Origin: Lepidonotus clava
Lineage: Eukaryota > Annelida > Polychaeta > Phyllodocida > Polynoidae
Assembly: GCA_936440205.1 (NCBI GenBank)
Contig: OW387136.1
Location: 52,813,718 to 52,877,717, forward strand
Length of the DNA: 64,000 bases
Direction of reading: 5' to 3'
Shown here: positions 14,101-25,920 of the stretch, one piece after another
How the letters are laid out: each line of letters begins with the position of its first letter
Numbering within the stretch: position 1 is the stretch's first letter
Notes under the pieces: generated by a model
Seen by the model: only the letters and a program-made list of their open reading frames with translations
Database searches by the model: none
Told to the model about the DNA's origin: nothing
Made by a program: the position numbers and the translations under genes

Positions 14101-14457
14101 TTCTCATCAATCTTTATTATGTCCCCCAATAATACAACAGAAAAACCTGTTCGCGTTTTAGATTACATTTGCAAATGCATTTGTAATAGATTAAGTTATT
14201 CCTGGAGATAAGGGAAGACAGGATTTAATCCTACTCATCCTAGGTAAAAAGATTGTTTAAAAAGAAAGCATTTCTTCAGTTTCCAGCACAGAGAATAAAT
14301 GTTTTGACTTCTTTATTCCAGTGTATCGATAAAATTTGACATTGATATGAAGTTGACAAAGAAGCAAAATAACCAATTATCACCCCACCTTGTCCTTAAA
14401 ACCTCCTGTCTGATTAAAGTCCCTGTCTAACCCTGCCTACCTCTGTTGTTCTTGCAG

Positions 14458-14566
14458 GAAGGCCATCTCCAAAAGTTGTCAGGACAACAACGACCTGCTG
14501 CACCCCCGCCACGCCGAGATCGGCTACACCAAGAAGAAGGACATCAGGTCCACGATTGACTGGACG
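14458..14566 (+). CDS. DGKI/DGKZ-like: DGK exon a: segment N-terminal to C1A
   Basis: The acceptor is the strong tract ending cttgcag and the donor is gtaagt. The 109-nt exon starts with one base that completes a split codon (probably AG|G or CG|G for Arg, as in the vertebrate HR|KAITKS junction that I recall), then reads 36 codons and ends in phase 0. It begins KAISKSCQDN and ends DIRSTIDWT, matching the family words KAITKS and RSTVDW just before the first C1 domain. The middle (LLHPRHAEIGYTKKK) is basic and differs from vertebrates. The 3' 66 nt are duplicated 125 bp downstream. The upstream exon supplying the first two bases of the split codon is not identified in the window. Confidence 0.93.
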
Positions 14567-14700
14567 GTAAGTGTTACTACCTGAGACTTAACTATAGAGA
14601 GTTGACCGGTATTTACAGTGTAAAACACCCCCGCCACGCCGAGATCGGCTACACCAAAAAGAAGGACATCAGGTCCACGATAGACTGGACAGTAAGTTGT
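14501..14700 (+). repeat. 125-bp tandem duplication of exon 3' end plus donor
   Basis: The unit runs from cacccccgccacgcc through the gtaagt donor and about 59 bp of intron. The copies start at 14501 and 14626. A third, decayed unit lies at 15046-15127 after the MITE. Confidence 0.95.
14619..14691 (+). CDS. Candidate alternative (mutually exclusive) copy of exon a
   Basis: A tandem copy of the last 66 nt of the upstream exon lies at 14626-14691 with its donor (gtaagt) preserved. It is preceded by a usable acceptor (tatttacag ending 14618). From that AG the exon is 73 nt: one base completing a split codon, then Val-Lys and the same 22 residues, HPRHAEIG through STIDWT. Entry and exit phases equal those of exon a (109 and 73 nt are both 1 mod 3), so either exon can precede exon b but including both shifts frame. 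The 66-nt stretches differ at three sites only, all third positions and all synonymous. The polypyrimidine tract is weaker than that of exon a. It could instead be an unused duplication; no transcript evidence is available here. Confidence 0.5.
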
Positions 14701-14716
14701 TACTACCTGAGTCTTA

Positions 14717-15032
14717 AGGCCATATTACACTACGGTCCAGATCACGTTGGGCATAGTGACCCAACGCGAGTGATTTGCGTTATTTTACAGACATGTTTGT
14801 AAAATCCCAATGCGACCCAACATGTGCCAATGTGACCCAACGCAACCCCGACACATGCCAAAACACGCAGTATAATATACTTCGTGTTGGGTTGCGTTGG
14901 GTCACGTTGGATCAATGCATACTGTAATATATCCTTAATACAAGGTATATTACACTTAATAACGCGCATCAGACGCGTTGGGCAACGCAACCCGACACAT
15001 CCGTGTACCCGATGGGTAGTATAATTAGGGCT
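14717..15032. mobile_element. PIF/Harbinger-like MITE, family B, between exon copies
   Basis: Flanked by TTA on both sides (14714-14716 and 15033-15035). The ends are AGGCCATATTACACTAC and, in reverse complement, AGCCCTAATTATACTAC. The interior is rich in overlapping gttgggt / acccaac palindromes. It sits precisely in the intron text between the second and third exon a copies, so it inserted after the triplication. Confidence 0.75.
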
Positions 15033-15045
15033 TTAACTTGCGTTG

Positions 15046-15127
15046 ACAGAGAGTTGACCAGTATATACAGTGTAAAAGACCCAGCTGTGCAGAGATTGGC
15101 CACAATACTACCACAGACTTAACCTCT
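15046..15127 (+). pseudogene. Decayed third copy of the exon a duplication unit
   Basis: The sequence gagagttgacc, a tatacag acceptor and tgtaaaa repeat the lead-in of the second copy, followed by a degraded match to the exon start (gacccagctgtgcagagattggcc against cacccccgccacgccgagatcggc). The rest of the exon and its donor are missing, and the copy runs straight into the post-donor intron text (tactacc.agacttaac). It was once adjacent to copy two; a MITE now separates them. Confidence 0.7.
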
Positions 15128-16424
15128 ATGAGAAACAGTCAGTGATGGAATGTTGTTACAACAATTATTGTGGTAGAAATAACACAAACTTAATGATTTT
15201 GAATACCTGCCTGCTTTTATTTGAACTTCTCTAACCTTGGACAGATCTCATTCAGGGTATCCTTGGGTGTATTCTTTTCTTCTTTATTGCCCATATGACC
15301 AAGCTGATTGAGCCCAAAAGGCCACATTAGAATATATAACTTATCGTCTATCATTAACTGGCTGGAGATACAAGTAATATGCTTAGAATGAACAGGCTCT
15401 CGTAAATTCAGAACAAGAGTTGTGGTTCCATAAGGGAGATAAGAAGGGATGGGATGTGGTAAAGTTTGCACAGAGGTAGATACAAAACCACTAATTTACA
15501 ATGGAATTTCCTAAGGGTTAACAGATTAGGATTGAGCAACCCTATTGTCTTTATAGTATAGCCGGTCCTGTTAGATCACTAATAGATTACAATCGTGTAA
15601 GTATATCCATATATACTCACAGGCTACATCATTAAGGATGAATTTCACACCTAATCTATAGTGCTGTTGCAAATTCTGCAATCTGATTCGAAAGCATCAT
15701 ATGTATGGCGGTTAGTTTACAATGCAAGCCTGTGGGAAATTAGACAGCCAGTCTGACACCAGTCTGACACCAGTCTGACACAAGTCCATTAAAAGTACAC
15801 ACTCTATTCCATTAAAAGCACTTAAGGATAATGCTGAAATGTGGTTACCGGACAGATCACAAAGTGCATATTTCATCATACTCACCTATATGTGTAGATA
15901 TGCAGTCTTGAACCCCCTGTGATTTCAAATGTTTGATTTTTAAGGGGATCACCTCAGTAGTCGATGTGTTGATATGCGATAATCCCCAATTGTTTGTCTT
16001 AGGGCAGTCATCTTTTATGGAGGAATCGATAAAAAAATTGGAAAAAAGAAAAAAGAAAAGAAAAAGGGGGGTTTGGAGGCACAGCCCAATTTTTAACCAA
16101 TATTTACAACAAATATTCAACAATACCTAATAATCAGTTCAATATTCTTGCCTGGAAAGTATTTTTGTAATACACTTTGATCAGCATTACCATCCGACCC
16201 TAATCCCTGTTGTGTTAGGTTGACTATAAAGGGGAGACTTTTGACATAGCACACTTGGTCGTAACTGACAGTTGGAACTGAAAGTAGATCAGATTTACTT
16301 GCATTCCCTTAAAAGCCTGATCTACCATGAGTCCAATAAGGTTGACTTTGAACCTTTCAGAATTTGTTGGAACGCCCTCATATACTTTGATTGTATCCCC
16401 TCTGATTTCCAGGGAACCTCCTAA

Positions 16425-16671
16425 AGCCCCATACCCACTAGGCGATTTTGACCAATATCGGCCGACCCATCGGCACTAAAATCAGCCGACTCTAGCATAG
16501 AGGTGGCCAATTTTTACTCTGACTCATTTCAAACACATACATTTTAATATTGCAAACTGATTGGTGATCTGAATCAGTGCAAAAATCGGCCGATGTTCCT
16601 GGCAGAATTGGTCATTTTTATTTCTGATGATTCGGCCGCCTCTGTTAAATTCGCCTAGTGGGTATGAGGCT
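16425..16671. mobile_element. PIF/Harbinger-like MITE, family A
   Basis: The left end is AGCCCCATACCCACTAGGCG and the right end, in reverse complement, AGCCTCATACCCACTAGGCG. The flanks are TAA and TCA, so the target duplication has decayed. The interior has the same tatcggccga words as the other copies. Confidence 0.78.
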
Positions 16672-17511
16672 TCAGGATGGGTTTGACCTTGTCATCAGTG
16701 TTATCATCATTAGGATCCACGCCCCCATCTTCCTCAAGGTCATAAAGAAAAAGGGGCGATATTAGGGGATATGGTGGGATTGTTGCTTGTTGCGGCGTGT
16801 GGCGGTAACATGACTTATAAATGAGGGTATCAGCGAGGCGGAGGGGAAGGGGGAGGCGGATATTAAGATAGATGTATTTTTACACTTTCCCCCGTCCATT
16901 ACAGTGGCTCTGGGATAGGCCCAGAATCCCGTTTGAACGTGGGTCTGATCCTTTTAGGACTAGCTCCCCTTCCTGAAACGGCTACAGCCTTGCTGCCTGC
17001 AGATTGCCTGTTAAGTGAACGGGTTACACCAGAAAGATAGATTTAAATCATCGTAAATTAGGTTTGTTGGCTGCCATCCACTAGTCAACCTAGCACAACA
17101 CTCAGGGATTAGGGTCGAATGGCATTGCTAGTCAAAGTGTATACAAGAATTACAAAAATACTTTCTAGGCAAGAATATTGATTTGGTTATTGGGTTTTGT
17201 TATAGTTGTTGTAAATATTGATTAGAAATCGAGATCTGTGCCCCCAACCACCACTCCCCTTTTTCTTTTCTTTTCTCCTTTCTACTCTCTAATTTTCTTA
17301 ACAATTGCCCCATAAACAATGACCAACAAACAAGAGGGGATTATCTTCTATCAACACGTTGACTACTGAGGTGATCCCGGTTTGTACATGTTGACACAAA
17401 GTGGTGACATAAATACTGGAAAATGTTTAACACTCCTGCCTTTATAGAGATAGTACCACCCTGAAGCATATACTTATTTGTAGGTATCATATATACACAA
17501 TATTTTGTTTT

Positions 17512-17645
17512 AGAGATGAGTCGGTAGCGTATATCAAACTCAATGAATGGATGCAGTACGACTTGAGCGTTTATTAGTGGTTAACGTGTTAACAATCAAA
17601 GCCTAATCAACATGTTTCGAACTGCCAAGGTCTTCATCAGGATGC
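17512..17645 (-). mobile_element. Possible Penelope-type retroelement tail
   Basis: On the minus strand, ctgatgaagaccttggcag leads to cgaaacatgttg and an AT-rich tail. CTGATGA...GAAAC is the spacing of a hammerhead core, a motif known near Penelope-like element ends, but the helix between the boxes pairs only weakly. No reverse transcriptase remnant was seen. A similar ctgaagaagcc motif is at 9952. Confidence 0.35.
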
Positions 17646-20600
17646 TGTGTTTTAGAGAGAATTTTCACGCCAGAGTTGTTTGCGTTTTCTTGTAACATTT
17701 TGCAGAGTCACTTAATTTAATTTCTCATAATTCCCCAATTGCAATAATTTCATCTGACTTCGGGGAGGCATTTTGCTGGCCATAAAAACTTATTTTGCCC
17801 GATATCATTTAATTCAAAAACTCAAATAATGGGTTGTGATTGGTGATGGTTATTTTGATGACCTAATTGACACTGTTAACCTAATTAAAAGGTGGCAAAT
17901 TAAAAGTTACATGACTTAAGTTCAAAATGGCAAAGTTTCCTTGGTAACAGCCAGATCCATGGCGATTGACAGAATGGGCATAAAATTCCAAAAAGATATG
18001 TCTAGACGGTTGACTCCTTGTCTTGTGTATGTTATTCAAAATAACATCGCTTTATTGTCTCTACGTGAGTTACAACTTTACAACCCCCGTAGATAAAGTG
18101 ATCATTTAGCGCAGTAAAATCCATAAGACATTTCTAGAAAATGGTTCTAAAGCACATTGATACGCATTCTAGGATACTTTTCTTCAGATACACACTGGGA
18201 TGCGTAATGAAGCGATTTGATGTTCTTTGATGCACAATACAACATAAAGTCTGAAAGGGGGTATAAGTGTATTTCGTTTTAAGACGCTAAATACAGAAGA
18301 CGTCATTAGTGACCGGAACCAACGCCTCAATATCTTCACATGCCAATCCAATAGAACGACCTATATATAAATTTACTTTACAACAATTCTTCTACCGAAT
18401 TCCCATCCTACTCATCTTCCTAATGGTACCACAAAACCTGATTTAATTCTAGGAAAGCCAGGTTGTTCTAAACATCTAACATGTATCCACAAGCAGTTAA
18501 AAATAGGCATGGAGCTATATATTCAGACGATGCCATTAGGGTTAAAACGCCTTGGTTACAAGAGCACGAGAAAAGAATACACTTATAGAATCAAATCTGT
18601 ACACGATTAAAGCAGATCAAGGCAGCACATTATGGAAAGGGTCTATGTATTCATAATCATTAAGTTTGTTGTAATTCTGCAAAAAAATTGTTGTTTTAAC
18701 ATCATTCTATCCCTGACTTTAAGGTAGAGGAGAGGACACTTTTCAGTGCTTACTGTTTTCGTTAATGATCTTCAGACCACCCTGGGATATATTATGATAG
18801 TGTTCCCATTGCCATTTTGAATCAGGAAAATTCTCCTCGTGTGCGTATCCTTAATTAATTCTAATGGACCTCTCTTCAATGTGGGAAATCTTTTTTTCTG
18901 AAAGATGCCTTACAGCTATTCAAATTAAAACCCCTCAGTTTCTGAACGTCACATTTGGATAAATATAGGTGTTAGTAATGTGTTTAGAATTGGCGGGAAA
19001 CGACTTTAGACTAGGCATTTATAGCATTAGCTCTAACTGGAACAGAATGCATTCAAATCTGCAGAAATACTTGTCTAATAGCGTAGGGCTTCCTTAAACA
19101 TTTAAAGTCCATTTCCTCAAGCGCGCGTCCCTATAATGGGATAGCAGCGGCAGCTAATTCCATCCAATGTCTGGAAGACGCTCTGTTATTCGAATTATTT
19201 GATGTCTCGCGTCTGACTCTGCCAATCTTAGCTGCAGACAATGGGCGATATTACAAGAAAAGACCAACCTTAGCAGCAGACGACATTTCACAATGGGCGA
19301 TATTACAAGAAAAGGGCGCCAAACCTCGCGCGTTTAGAACCCGCCGGCGCAGAGGGTGTTACGTGAATGTGTCTAACGGACCGAATGGGATGGGGATGAG
19401 TTAGCTCGACTTGAATCCGGATAATGAGGATAAATTGGCAGCACGGGGTTCTCCCACTTGGACTAATGGGGTCCGCCAGGGACAGAACAAAGGTAGAGTT
19501 AGTAATTAGAGGAGACGCTAACTTCATTAAGTGATTATACACGGGAATGGGGGGAAAGCCCGGTGGGAGGGAGAGTCGTATTTGTAACAGCCAGATTTGC
19601 CTCCCCCGGGGGTTACTGCTTCCACACTTTAGGGATTGTCACATGACTGTCATGTGTGATCATTTAGACAAGAAGTCTTGGGATCAAACATTCACAAACA
19701 TGAAGTCTGACTAGGTAGTAGAAGCCATCTTGTCAATCTGTTTTATTCCTTACTCCAGTACAGGCGAGTTCCGGTAATAAACCATGTGCTTCTGGCTTCT
19801 CTTAGTCTACTTATAAGATAACTGACTCAAAGAATGGCTGTCTATTTCAGAAACAAGTACCCCCACCCCAATCCCTTCTTAATTCACACAGAGACTGAGT
19901 GGGAGCTGAGTTGTTTAGCAGGCACCAATACTAATGCACTAGACTGTCTGAAACCTCATTGATTTTTATAACTCCGCTGATTACATTAATCCATTGGCGG
20001 TTCTCATCAAAGAAATGCACACTGCAATCAGTGCCTCCGTTAAAGCGAGCTCTTTGATTCGCGACAAACATTGGCGGAGGCGGACTCGGCCTGATCCACG
20101 AGCACACTTTGTGATTCAGAATGAGACCACTTTCATTTTACCCATGTCAATATTGGCACTGTTTAAGCTTTATGACTTCAATTAAAATGAATCCCAGCCA
20201 ACTGGTAACTAAACTCTGGAATGTTCTAGATGCTATGGAGACCACTTGTTTGTATGGAGACTCATTTAGTAAAGTTCTAGTGGTCGCAGAGTTGCATAGC
20301 ACAGCTAATTACCTCACTACTGATGTATTCCACAATACTCGTGTCATTTATGCCAGTAGACAGCAATGTTTGTAAACAAACTTAATTTTGCTGGATTATC
20401 AAAATTTAGCAGGGGAAAGCTTTAATGTATTTTGATTAAGTTTACTGCGGGCCTTGGTTACAATCAGAGATTGTATGCTATTGGTTAAAAGAATTTGCAA
20501 AATTTTGACCTTACATTGCTGTGTTCTCTCCCTCCCCCTACTCCCCCTTTATTTGTTGTTGAAATTGTATTGACTTTTTCACGTACTACACAAAGAATCC

Positions 20601-20740
20601 TGAGGTTAGCGGGGACCACTTCTGGGTTGCCTGAAACGCCTCCGGAGACTTCTGCTCTATCTACCACATAGAATGTAATATGTTGACCCTACCTTGGTTT
20701 TGGCTCCCTTTAATCCCCGTTTTATTCTTTCTGTCACCAG

Positions 20741-20824
20741 GACGCGGCCATAAACGGGGACCACATATGGGTGGACACTAACGCCTCCGGAGACTTCTGC
20801 TACGTGGGAGAGGCGCAATGCTTG
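20741..20824 (+). CDS. DGKI/DGKZ-like: DGK exon b: first half of C1A zinc finger
   Basis: The acceptor is tctgtcaccag and the donor gtgagt; 84 nt, 28 codons, phase 0-0. It reads DAAINGDHIW...SGDFCYVGEAQCL. His8, Cys20 and Cys27 are the first zinc ligands of the extended cysteine-rich C1A; the wider Cys spacing (six residues between Cys20 and Cys27) is typical of the zeta/iota class and differs from phorbol-binding C1 domains. Vertebrate proteins, as I recall them, have four to five more residues (VRFA or ARMLQ) between this Cys and the KS that starts the next exon, so either the loop is shorter here or a very small exon lies in the intron. Confidence 0.95.
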
Positions 20825-21436
20825 GTGAGTACAAGATTCTTTTTAAAAAAACTCTTTGAACGACATGAATTTAAGGACGTTCTTCCATGCATGCGTGCTT
20901 TCATTGATATATCTTTAATACGTATACATATAAGAAAACTTAGGCTAGACAGGACATGTAGGAAAACATTAATACACATAGAAAAGTATGAGATATACAA
21001 AATATTAATAATATATTAGATTTAATCTCCTGATATATTTCCCAGCATGCATCTTGAATGATCAAGTCAAATCTGCAGGGTAAGATACTGTAAATCAACT
21101 ATCCGTGGTAGGATAGATTCAGTATATCTGCAATCCTCCCTACCATGGATAGATGAATTGCTGTATTTTAGGCACCTGCAGGTGATTTTGACTGGTTTTG
21201 AAGGGAAAAAAACTCTGGAAAAACTATAGCAAATATATCTGTGGTAGGGTGAATTTCCCCGATTCTTCCTTGTCCAGGTACACCATGTACCCTCCTCCTT
21301 TCACCCCCTTTAATCCCCTCCCACGCGATGAGGTTATTACGTAGGGTGGAGTTATACTTCGTTAGGCCCCCTGGAGGTAAATCATGGGGTATAGAGGGGG
21401 TAAATCCTGATGTAATTACACTCTGTTACGTCCTTA

Positions 21437-21684
21437 AGCCCCGTACCCACCAAGCGATTCTGACAAAGTCGGCCGACCGATTGATGCTAAAATTTGCCAA
21501 AAGTCTACTAGAATATTGAGGCAATTTTGTACCAAATCAATCACCAGTCAGTATGTAATATTGAAAATGAACGTATTTGCTATGAAATTGCAGTAACATT
21601 TGCCCGTTCTTCTGGTATAATTAACCAATTTTAGTGCCGGTTAGTCGCCCAACTTGGCTAGAATTGCCTAGTGTACACAGGGCT
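21437..21684. mobile_element. PIF/Harbinger-like MITE, family A
   Basis: It has a perfect TTA duplication (21434-21436 and 21685-21687). The left end is AGCCCCGTACCCACCAAGCG; the right end is more decayed. The interior has gtcggccgaccgattgatg. Confidence 0.78.
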
Positions 21685-22220
21685 TTAATGCCCGTCCGCC
21701 ATAGCCCAAATACCCGGATAAGGAAAGGGCCCATCATAATAAAAGGACCCTTACTGGAGCCCCAAGGCTTATAGCCTCAAACCCAAATTGCTCGGAGACC
21801 TAACTTGTTTATCAAGTCCAATCTAAAACGCATTAATCATCCACTCAACCCTCTTAGACCGAGGGAATGGGATTAAAACAAATATCATTTATTCATGCTG
21901 CTTGTGTTGATCTCATTTTACTGCATTACGTGTTCAAGTAATGAATATATTCATTACCTGTACAAAGATTCTACAAGAATCCTCTGTACCAGAATCTTGT
22001 AAATATACACTTTCCCATCGACACCTTGATCCCAACTCTTTTAACTGGCCCCCAAAGGAATCCATATCCCAACTCATTGATTCAGGTGTATAGCGGTGGC
22101 GGGGCGCCACACTAATGAAAAGGGTCTATTAAGTACGAAAGGATTCTCTTCTCCACTCCCAGTATTAGGACTGCTGTATGATATCTACATCATAAGTAAA
22201 CGGACGCCGTAAATCCATGT

Positions 22221-22406
22221 ATACTGTGAATGTAAATATATTCGCGGATTTGACAGAAAAACAAAATTCGCGTGTATTTGAATTCACATTTCAAGTATAA
22301 AGATAATGTTTTTGACAACCTATATATATACATATATTGCGGAAATTTGACAAACGCGAATTCAGTGAAAACATGGACAGCGCGAATATAAATGCGTTCA
22401 CAGTAT
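22221..22406. mobile_element. TA-flanked MITE with ATACTGTGAA inverted ends
   Basis: The left end ATACTGTGAATGTAAATA is matched by the reverse complement of the right end, ATACTGTGAACGCATTTA. Both halves carry ttcgcg words. TA at both edges suggests a Tc1/mariner-type element, but the exact boundary is ambiguous. Related words occur at 23595-23670. Confidence 0.65.
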
Positions 22407-25055
22407 AGGATTGGAACCATTTGGATAAATAGTGACTTTTCGTAGATCCACCAAGATTCTTCGGGGCTGCTCGGAAACGGTCGGTGCCTCCAGGGGGCTT
22501 CAGATTGCCTCGGAAGCGTTCGGAACTGCTCGGAGCTGCTCGGAGATTCCCGGAGCCACTCGGCAGGCCTCGGGTACCCCCCGACAACCCGCTGTTATTG
22601 CCCGCCAATCCGCGGTTCGTTTTAGGCCCCGGGGCAGGGGAAATTAGATTGTTTTTGCCCGGCAATCTAATATAGGCCTAAAAAGGCCATATCAAAGCTC
22701 GGGCAGTAAGCGTAGCCCGGGGAGGGCGAAACGAACAGACTAAGACCCCGCGTGAGGCGGCATGGAGGCCCGGGGTTTGTGGAGGAATCCAGACCTTTTT
22801 GTGGGCTTTTTCTTTTCTTTTTTTTCACAAATCCACATACAGCTAGGTTAGTCTTGATCCAGATGTGTGTTTTAGGTTGCCGATGAACCACATAGAGATG
22901 AACAGTACAATAGTTTTAAGACAGAAAGGCATAGTTCATAGATGATTCATATTTTCAACATAACCCATGTTGTTTGCTGCAGAATATTCCAGGCATAACT
23001 ATGTCCAGTGTAGAACTGTGTCCAAGCTGTATGTTTTTTTAGAGCGAAATCATACGTCTTTTTTTGCGATTCTGAAACCCCAATGATATGAATCTCAAGC
23101 AGACTATCACCCCCCTCACCCGACACAAACTGGGAGAGCAAATAACAGCTAACACCCTATACAGCTGTGAGAAAGCGTTGGGGGCATGTTAGGGACATTA
23201 GAGTTGTAGGTCAGCCAGATTATCTGTTTACATGGGTGAGAGCGCCCGCACTCCATGCAGTGTCCTCGACGTCAACCCGACTACTGAGTTAGGAGAAGTA
23301 GTATAAGGAAAAGTGAGGTAGGCCCAGGCTATTCTGTGAGTAGTGCGGGCAGATGGGGGTTGTACCCAGGCACCTATGGACTTAATATATATAATTATAT
23401 ATTACTTATTGAGCAAAACCATCTACTTCAATCGAAATGTAGATTTTCAGATTTGTGCCTGATTTCAGTTCTTTTGACTACAACACCTCTTATGTGCTTA
23501 CATGAGGTTTATAACATTCTAGGGTACACGTACGGATTTTCTTCGTGAGTCTTCAGAGCTTTCATTATCCCTGACTTACATTCTTGAATATAATATACTG
23601 TGAATTATTTATATTTGCCCTGTTATTATTTTCATTGACTCCACGTTTATGAAATATCCGCGAAATAATACGCATAATTATAGAGAACATTTCTTTTATC
23701 ACAAACCCAATACCGGCCACTCAGGCTACTCTCTAAGTAGTATAGTAAAATGGGAGTTGTACTCAGGGAGCAATGGACCCATCATTTATGTTGGGTGTCA
23801 GTAGGGTTTCAGTGTCCGATTTCCCATGGTTGTGAGGCTTTACTAAAATATATTTTTGCCTACGAAGGTACATTATGCATAAAACATATTGATGCTGAAT
23901 ATTTCAGTTAAATAGCAGTACCACAGATATTAGTGGTTAACAGAAATTAACGACGGAAAGGATATTTTATTCTACGGGCGTAGATTTCTCTGCTGTTATA
24001 CTACTCCAAACAAACTTCCCAAAGGAAGCATAATTTCAATTTAAGATAAGGCATGTTATAGGTGGCAAAACTGTCATTTCTTGTGCAATCCTTTAGGCGA
24101 TCAGTTTTTCAATATTTGTATTCAAATTTATTTTAGTCTTGAAATAGCCCCGATGATGTGATACACCTACCGACGTTATGCAGATAACTACCCAAACATA
24201 AACGTCCTGTCTTATGTAAAACTAGAAAAGATGTTTACATCGCGGGTTGTCACAAACAAACCCATCAAACTGAGGCACAGGTGACGTCAAAGTAAACACG
24301 TGACCTTTTTGTACCTTACACAGTGGGGGTGTGGTCATTAGAACGGGTTAAGAATCTCTTACCATTCAAGAGGTATGGGGGTCTGTAAAGAGAAACCTAC
24401 GTTTGGCCTCAGCAACTTTTTCCCCATCAATTTTCAAACAGAAGGGGGGAGGGGGCTCGCATTAAGTATGTTCGCAGCTGGGGGGGAAGAATTTTTGACA
24501 ATGCGTTTATAGTCTGATAATAATCCAATTGGCTCTGAGATTTTTGAAAATATGTGTACGTGTTAAATGCAAGGCCCCTAGCTAATTTGCATTATTTTAA
24601 GTACATGCAGGTTAATCTTGACAAATTTTGTCAACAGAAACAGAGGGAAAAGTATAGACAATTCTCTATCTACTCCCTGTAATGAATACATTCTCAAACC
24701 ACCCCTGAGATATATGTGGAAACAGAAAAGATTATCCTTGTCCGTTTTCCATCATGTTAATCGACAAATAATGCAATTATATTAAAGAAAACTATATATG
24801 TTGAAGCCGTGTTGTGAAAATGAACTTGTCAACACATTTCTAAGCATTCATCTCGATATAGGCTTTTCTACAGGTAAAATGCAGAAACTGATTTCCGGTA
24901 GGAAGAAATTGTGAAATCACTTGCACCTAGTTGACTCACGGCTAAACTTAGGACCTGTCAAGGAGCAGATGGGTGTGGTCTAATTTCTCCCTTTTGAGAT
25001 AGTAGGTGTTTACAAGACGAGTCTACCTTCCTCCCACCTTCACACCTCGGTGTAT

Positions 25056-25077
25056 CACGTGACGTCGGCGCATGCGC
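25056..25077. promoter_or_regulatory. E-box / CRE / NRF1-like cluster
   Basis: CACGTG (25056-25061) overlaps TGACGTC (25060-25066) and is followed by the palindrome GCGCATGCGC (25068-25077), an NRF1-type site. All three lie within 22 bp, which is typical of proximal promoters. It is 0.9 kb upstream of exon c. Confidence 0.5.
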
Positions 25078-25529
25078 CTGAGGCCCAGTTGAGCTTATTG
25101 ACTGAGACAGGACTTCATACTTTGAGTTAAAATTAGAAAAAGTCGACAAAAATAGACGGCTTAAGGGCGTGTCTTCGCGGCTGTTATTTACATTGTTTGA
25201 CGGTGGGTGGGAAGCGAAAACAATTTGACAAAGTTCAATAAGGTCTCTGCAGCTGGACTATCCATCTCCTTATACAAGGGATGTGGAACTTATATGAATA
25301 GGTCATTTGATTAGAAAATTATATACGTGTGAAATATACAATTAGCTGGAAGATCTGGATCACAATAAAATTCATATCATACCCCATAATAATATTACGA
25401 AATGATGTGGAATTCCTGCCCTGCCCTTTCATGAACTCCCCTTCCCTTCCCTTCCCTTCCCGTCCATTCCCTGCCCTGTCTGTCCTACCTTGCCTACACT
25501 GCCCTGAACTCTACTATTCTACCCTCAGA

Positions 25530-25690
25530 GGCAGATTCCAAAAGGAGGGGGTCAGCATATAGGCTAAGTACTAAAAATGCATGTATTCACACACACATGC
25601 AACATTTTTCTCTCTTTGCCTAGTTTAGGGGTCCACCAAAAGGAGGGGTCAGGACCCCCTGGACCCCCCTCTGCATGGATCCGCCCCTGG
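25530..25690. mobile_element. Element with tggatccgcccctg terminus
   Basis: It begins cagaggcagattccaaaagg and ends catggatccgcccctgg. Its second half (gtttaggggtccaccaaaag onward) is repeated at 40780-40850. Confidence 0.55.
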
Positions 25691-25750
25691 ACCCTTCCTT
25701 AGGCCTGTCCTGTCCTCTTCAGATTTAAACCCATTTCTACCTTACCCCTT

Positions 25751-25920
25751 GGGGCCTTCCATTAAGTATGTACGCACCAAGGGGGGGTGGGGGGGTCTGA
25801 GATTTAAGGAATTTTGCGTACATTCCTATACAAATCCAATGCACAATTTAGCTTAAGGGGGGCTGGGGGGGTCTAGAATTTGTGATTTTATTTTTGCGTA
25901 CTTACTAAATGGAAGGCCCC
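25751..25920. mobile_element. 170-bp MITE with GGGGCCTTCCATT inverted ends
   Basis: GGGGCCTTCCATTAAGTATG at the left and, in reverse complement, GGGGCCTTCCATTTAGTAAG at the right; the pairing extends through gtacgca. The interior has two G-rich tracts. The target duplication is unclear. A decayed relative lies around 24443-24610. Confidence 0.75.

Larger units (their letters stand above)
1..14457. other. Upstream region, no exon recognised (5' flank or first intron)
   Basis: No reading frame here resembles a known protein on either strand. The contents are repeats: a 24-bp degenerate tandem repeat (about 271-372), a PIF/Harbinger-like MITE (600-815), a poly-C bearing element (2634-2808), a 206-bp tandem duplication (5995-6400), a 102-106 bp duplication (6880-7100), (TA)n, CT-rich tracts (8280-8680), a 60-bp minisatellite, a G-rich 11-bp repeat and a MITE at 10865-11146. 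Because exon a starts with a split codon, at least one further coding exon must lie upstream, here or outside the window. Confidence 0.7.
15128..20740 (+). other. Intron a-b remainder
   Basis: Mostly unremarkable AT-rich intron. It holds a three-copy 14-bp repeat of agtctgacacc (15745-15785), a PIF/Harbinger-like MITE (16425-16671), a possible Penelope-type retroelement tail (17512-17645), and a two-copy repeat of about 53 bp sharing acaatgggcgatattacaag (19225-19315). Nothing coding was seen. Confidence 0.7.

Noticed and set aside
21278-21286. 9-nt candidate microexon (VHH) after a good acceptor cttccttgtccag
   Set aside because: Residues do not resemble the expected ARMLQ/VRFA segment and the donor (gtaccc) is poor.
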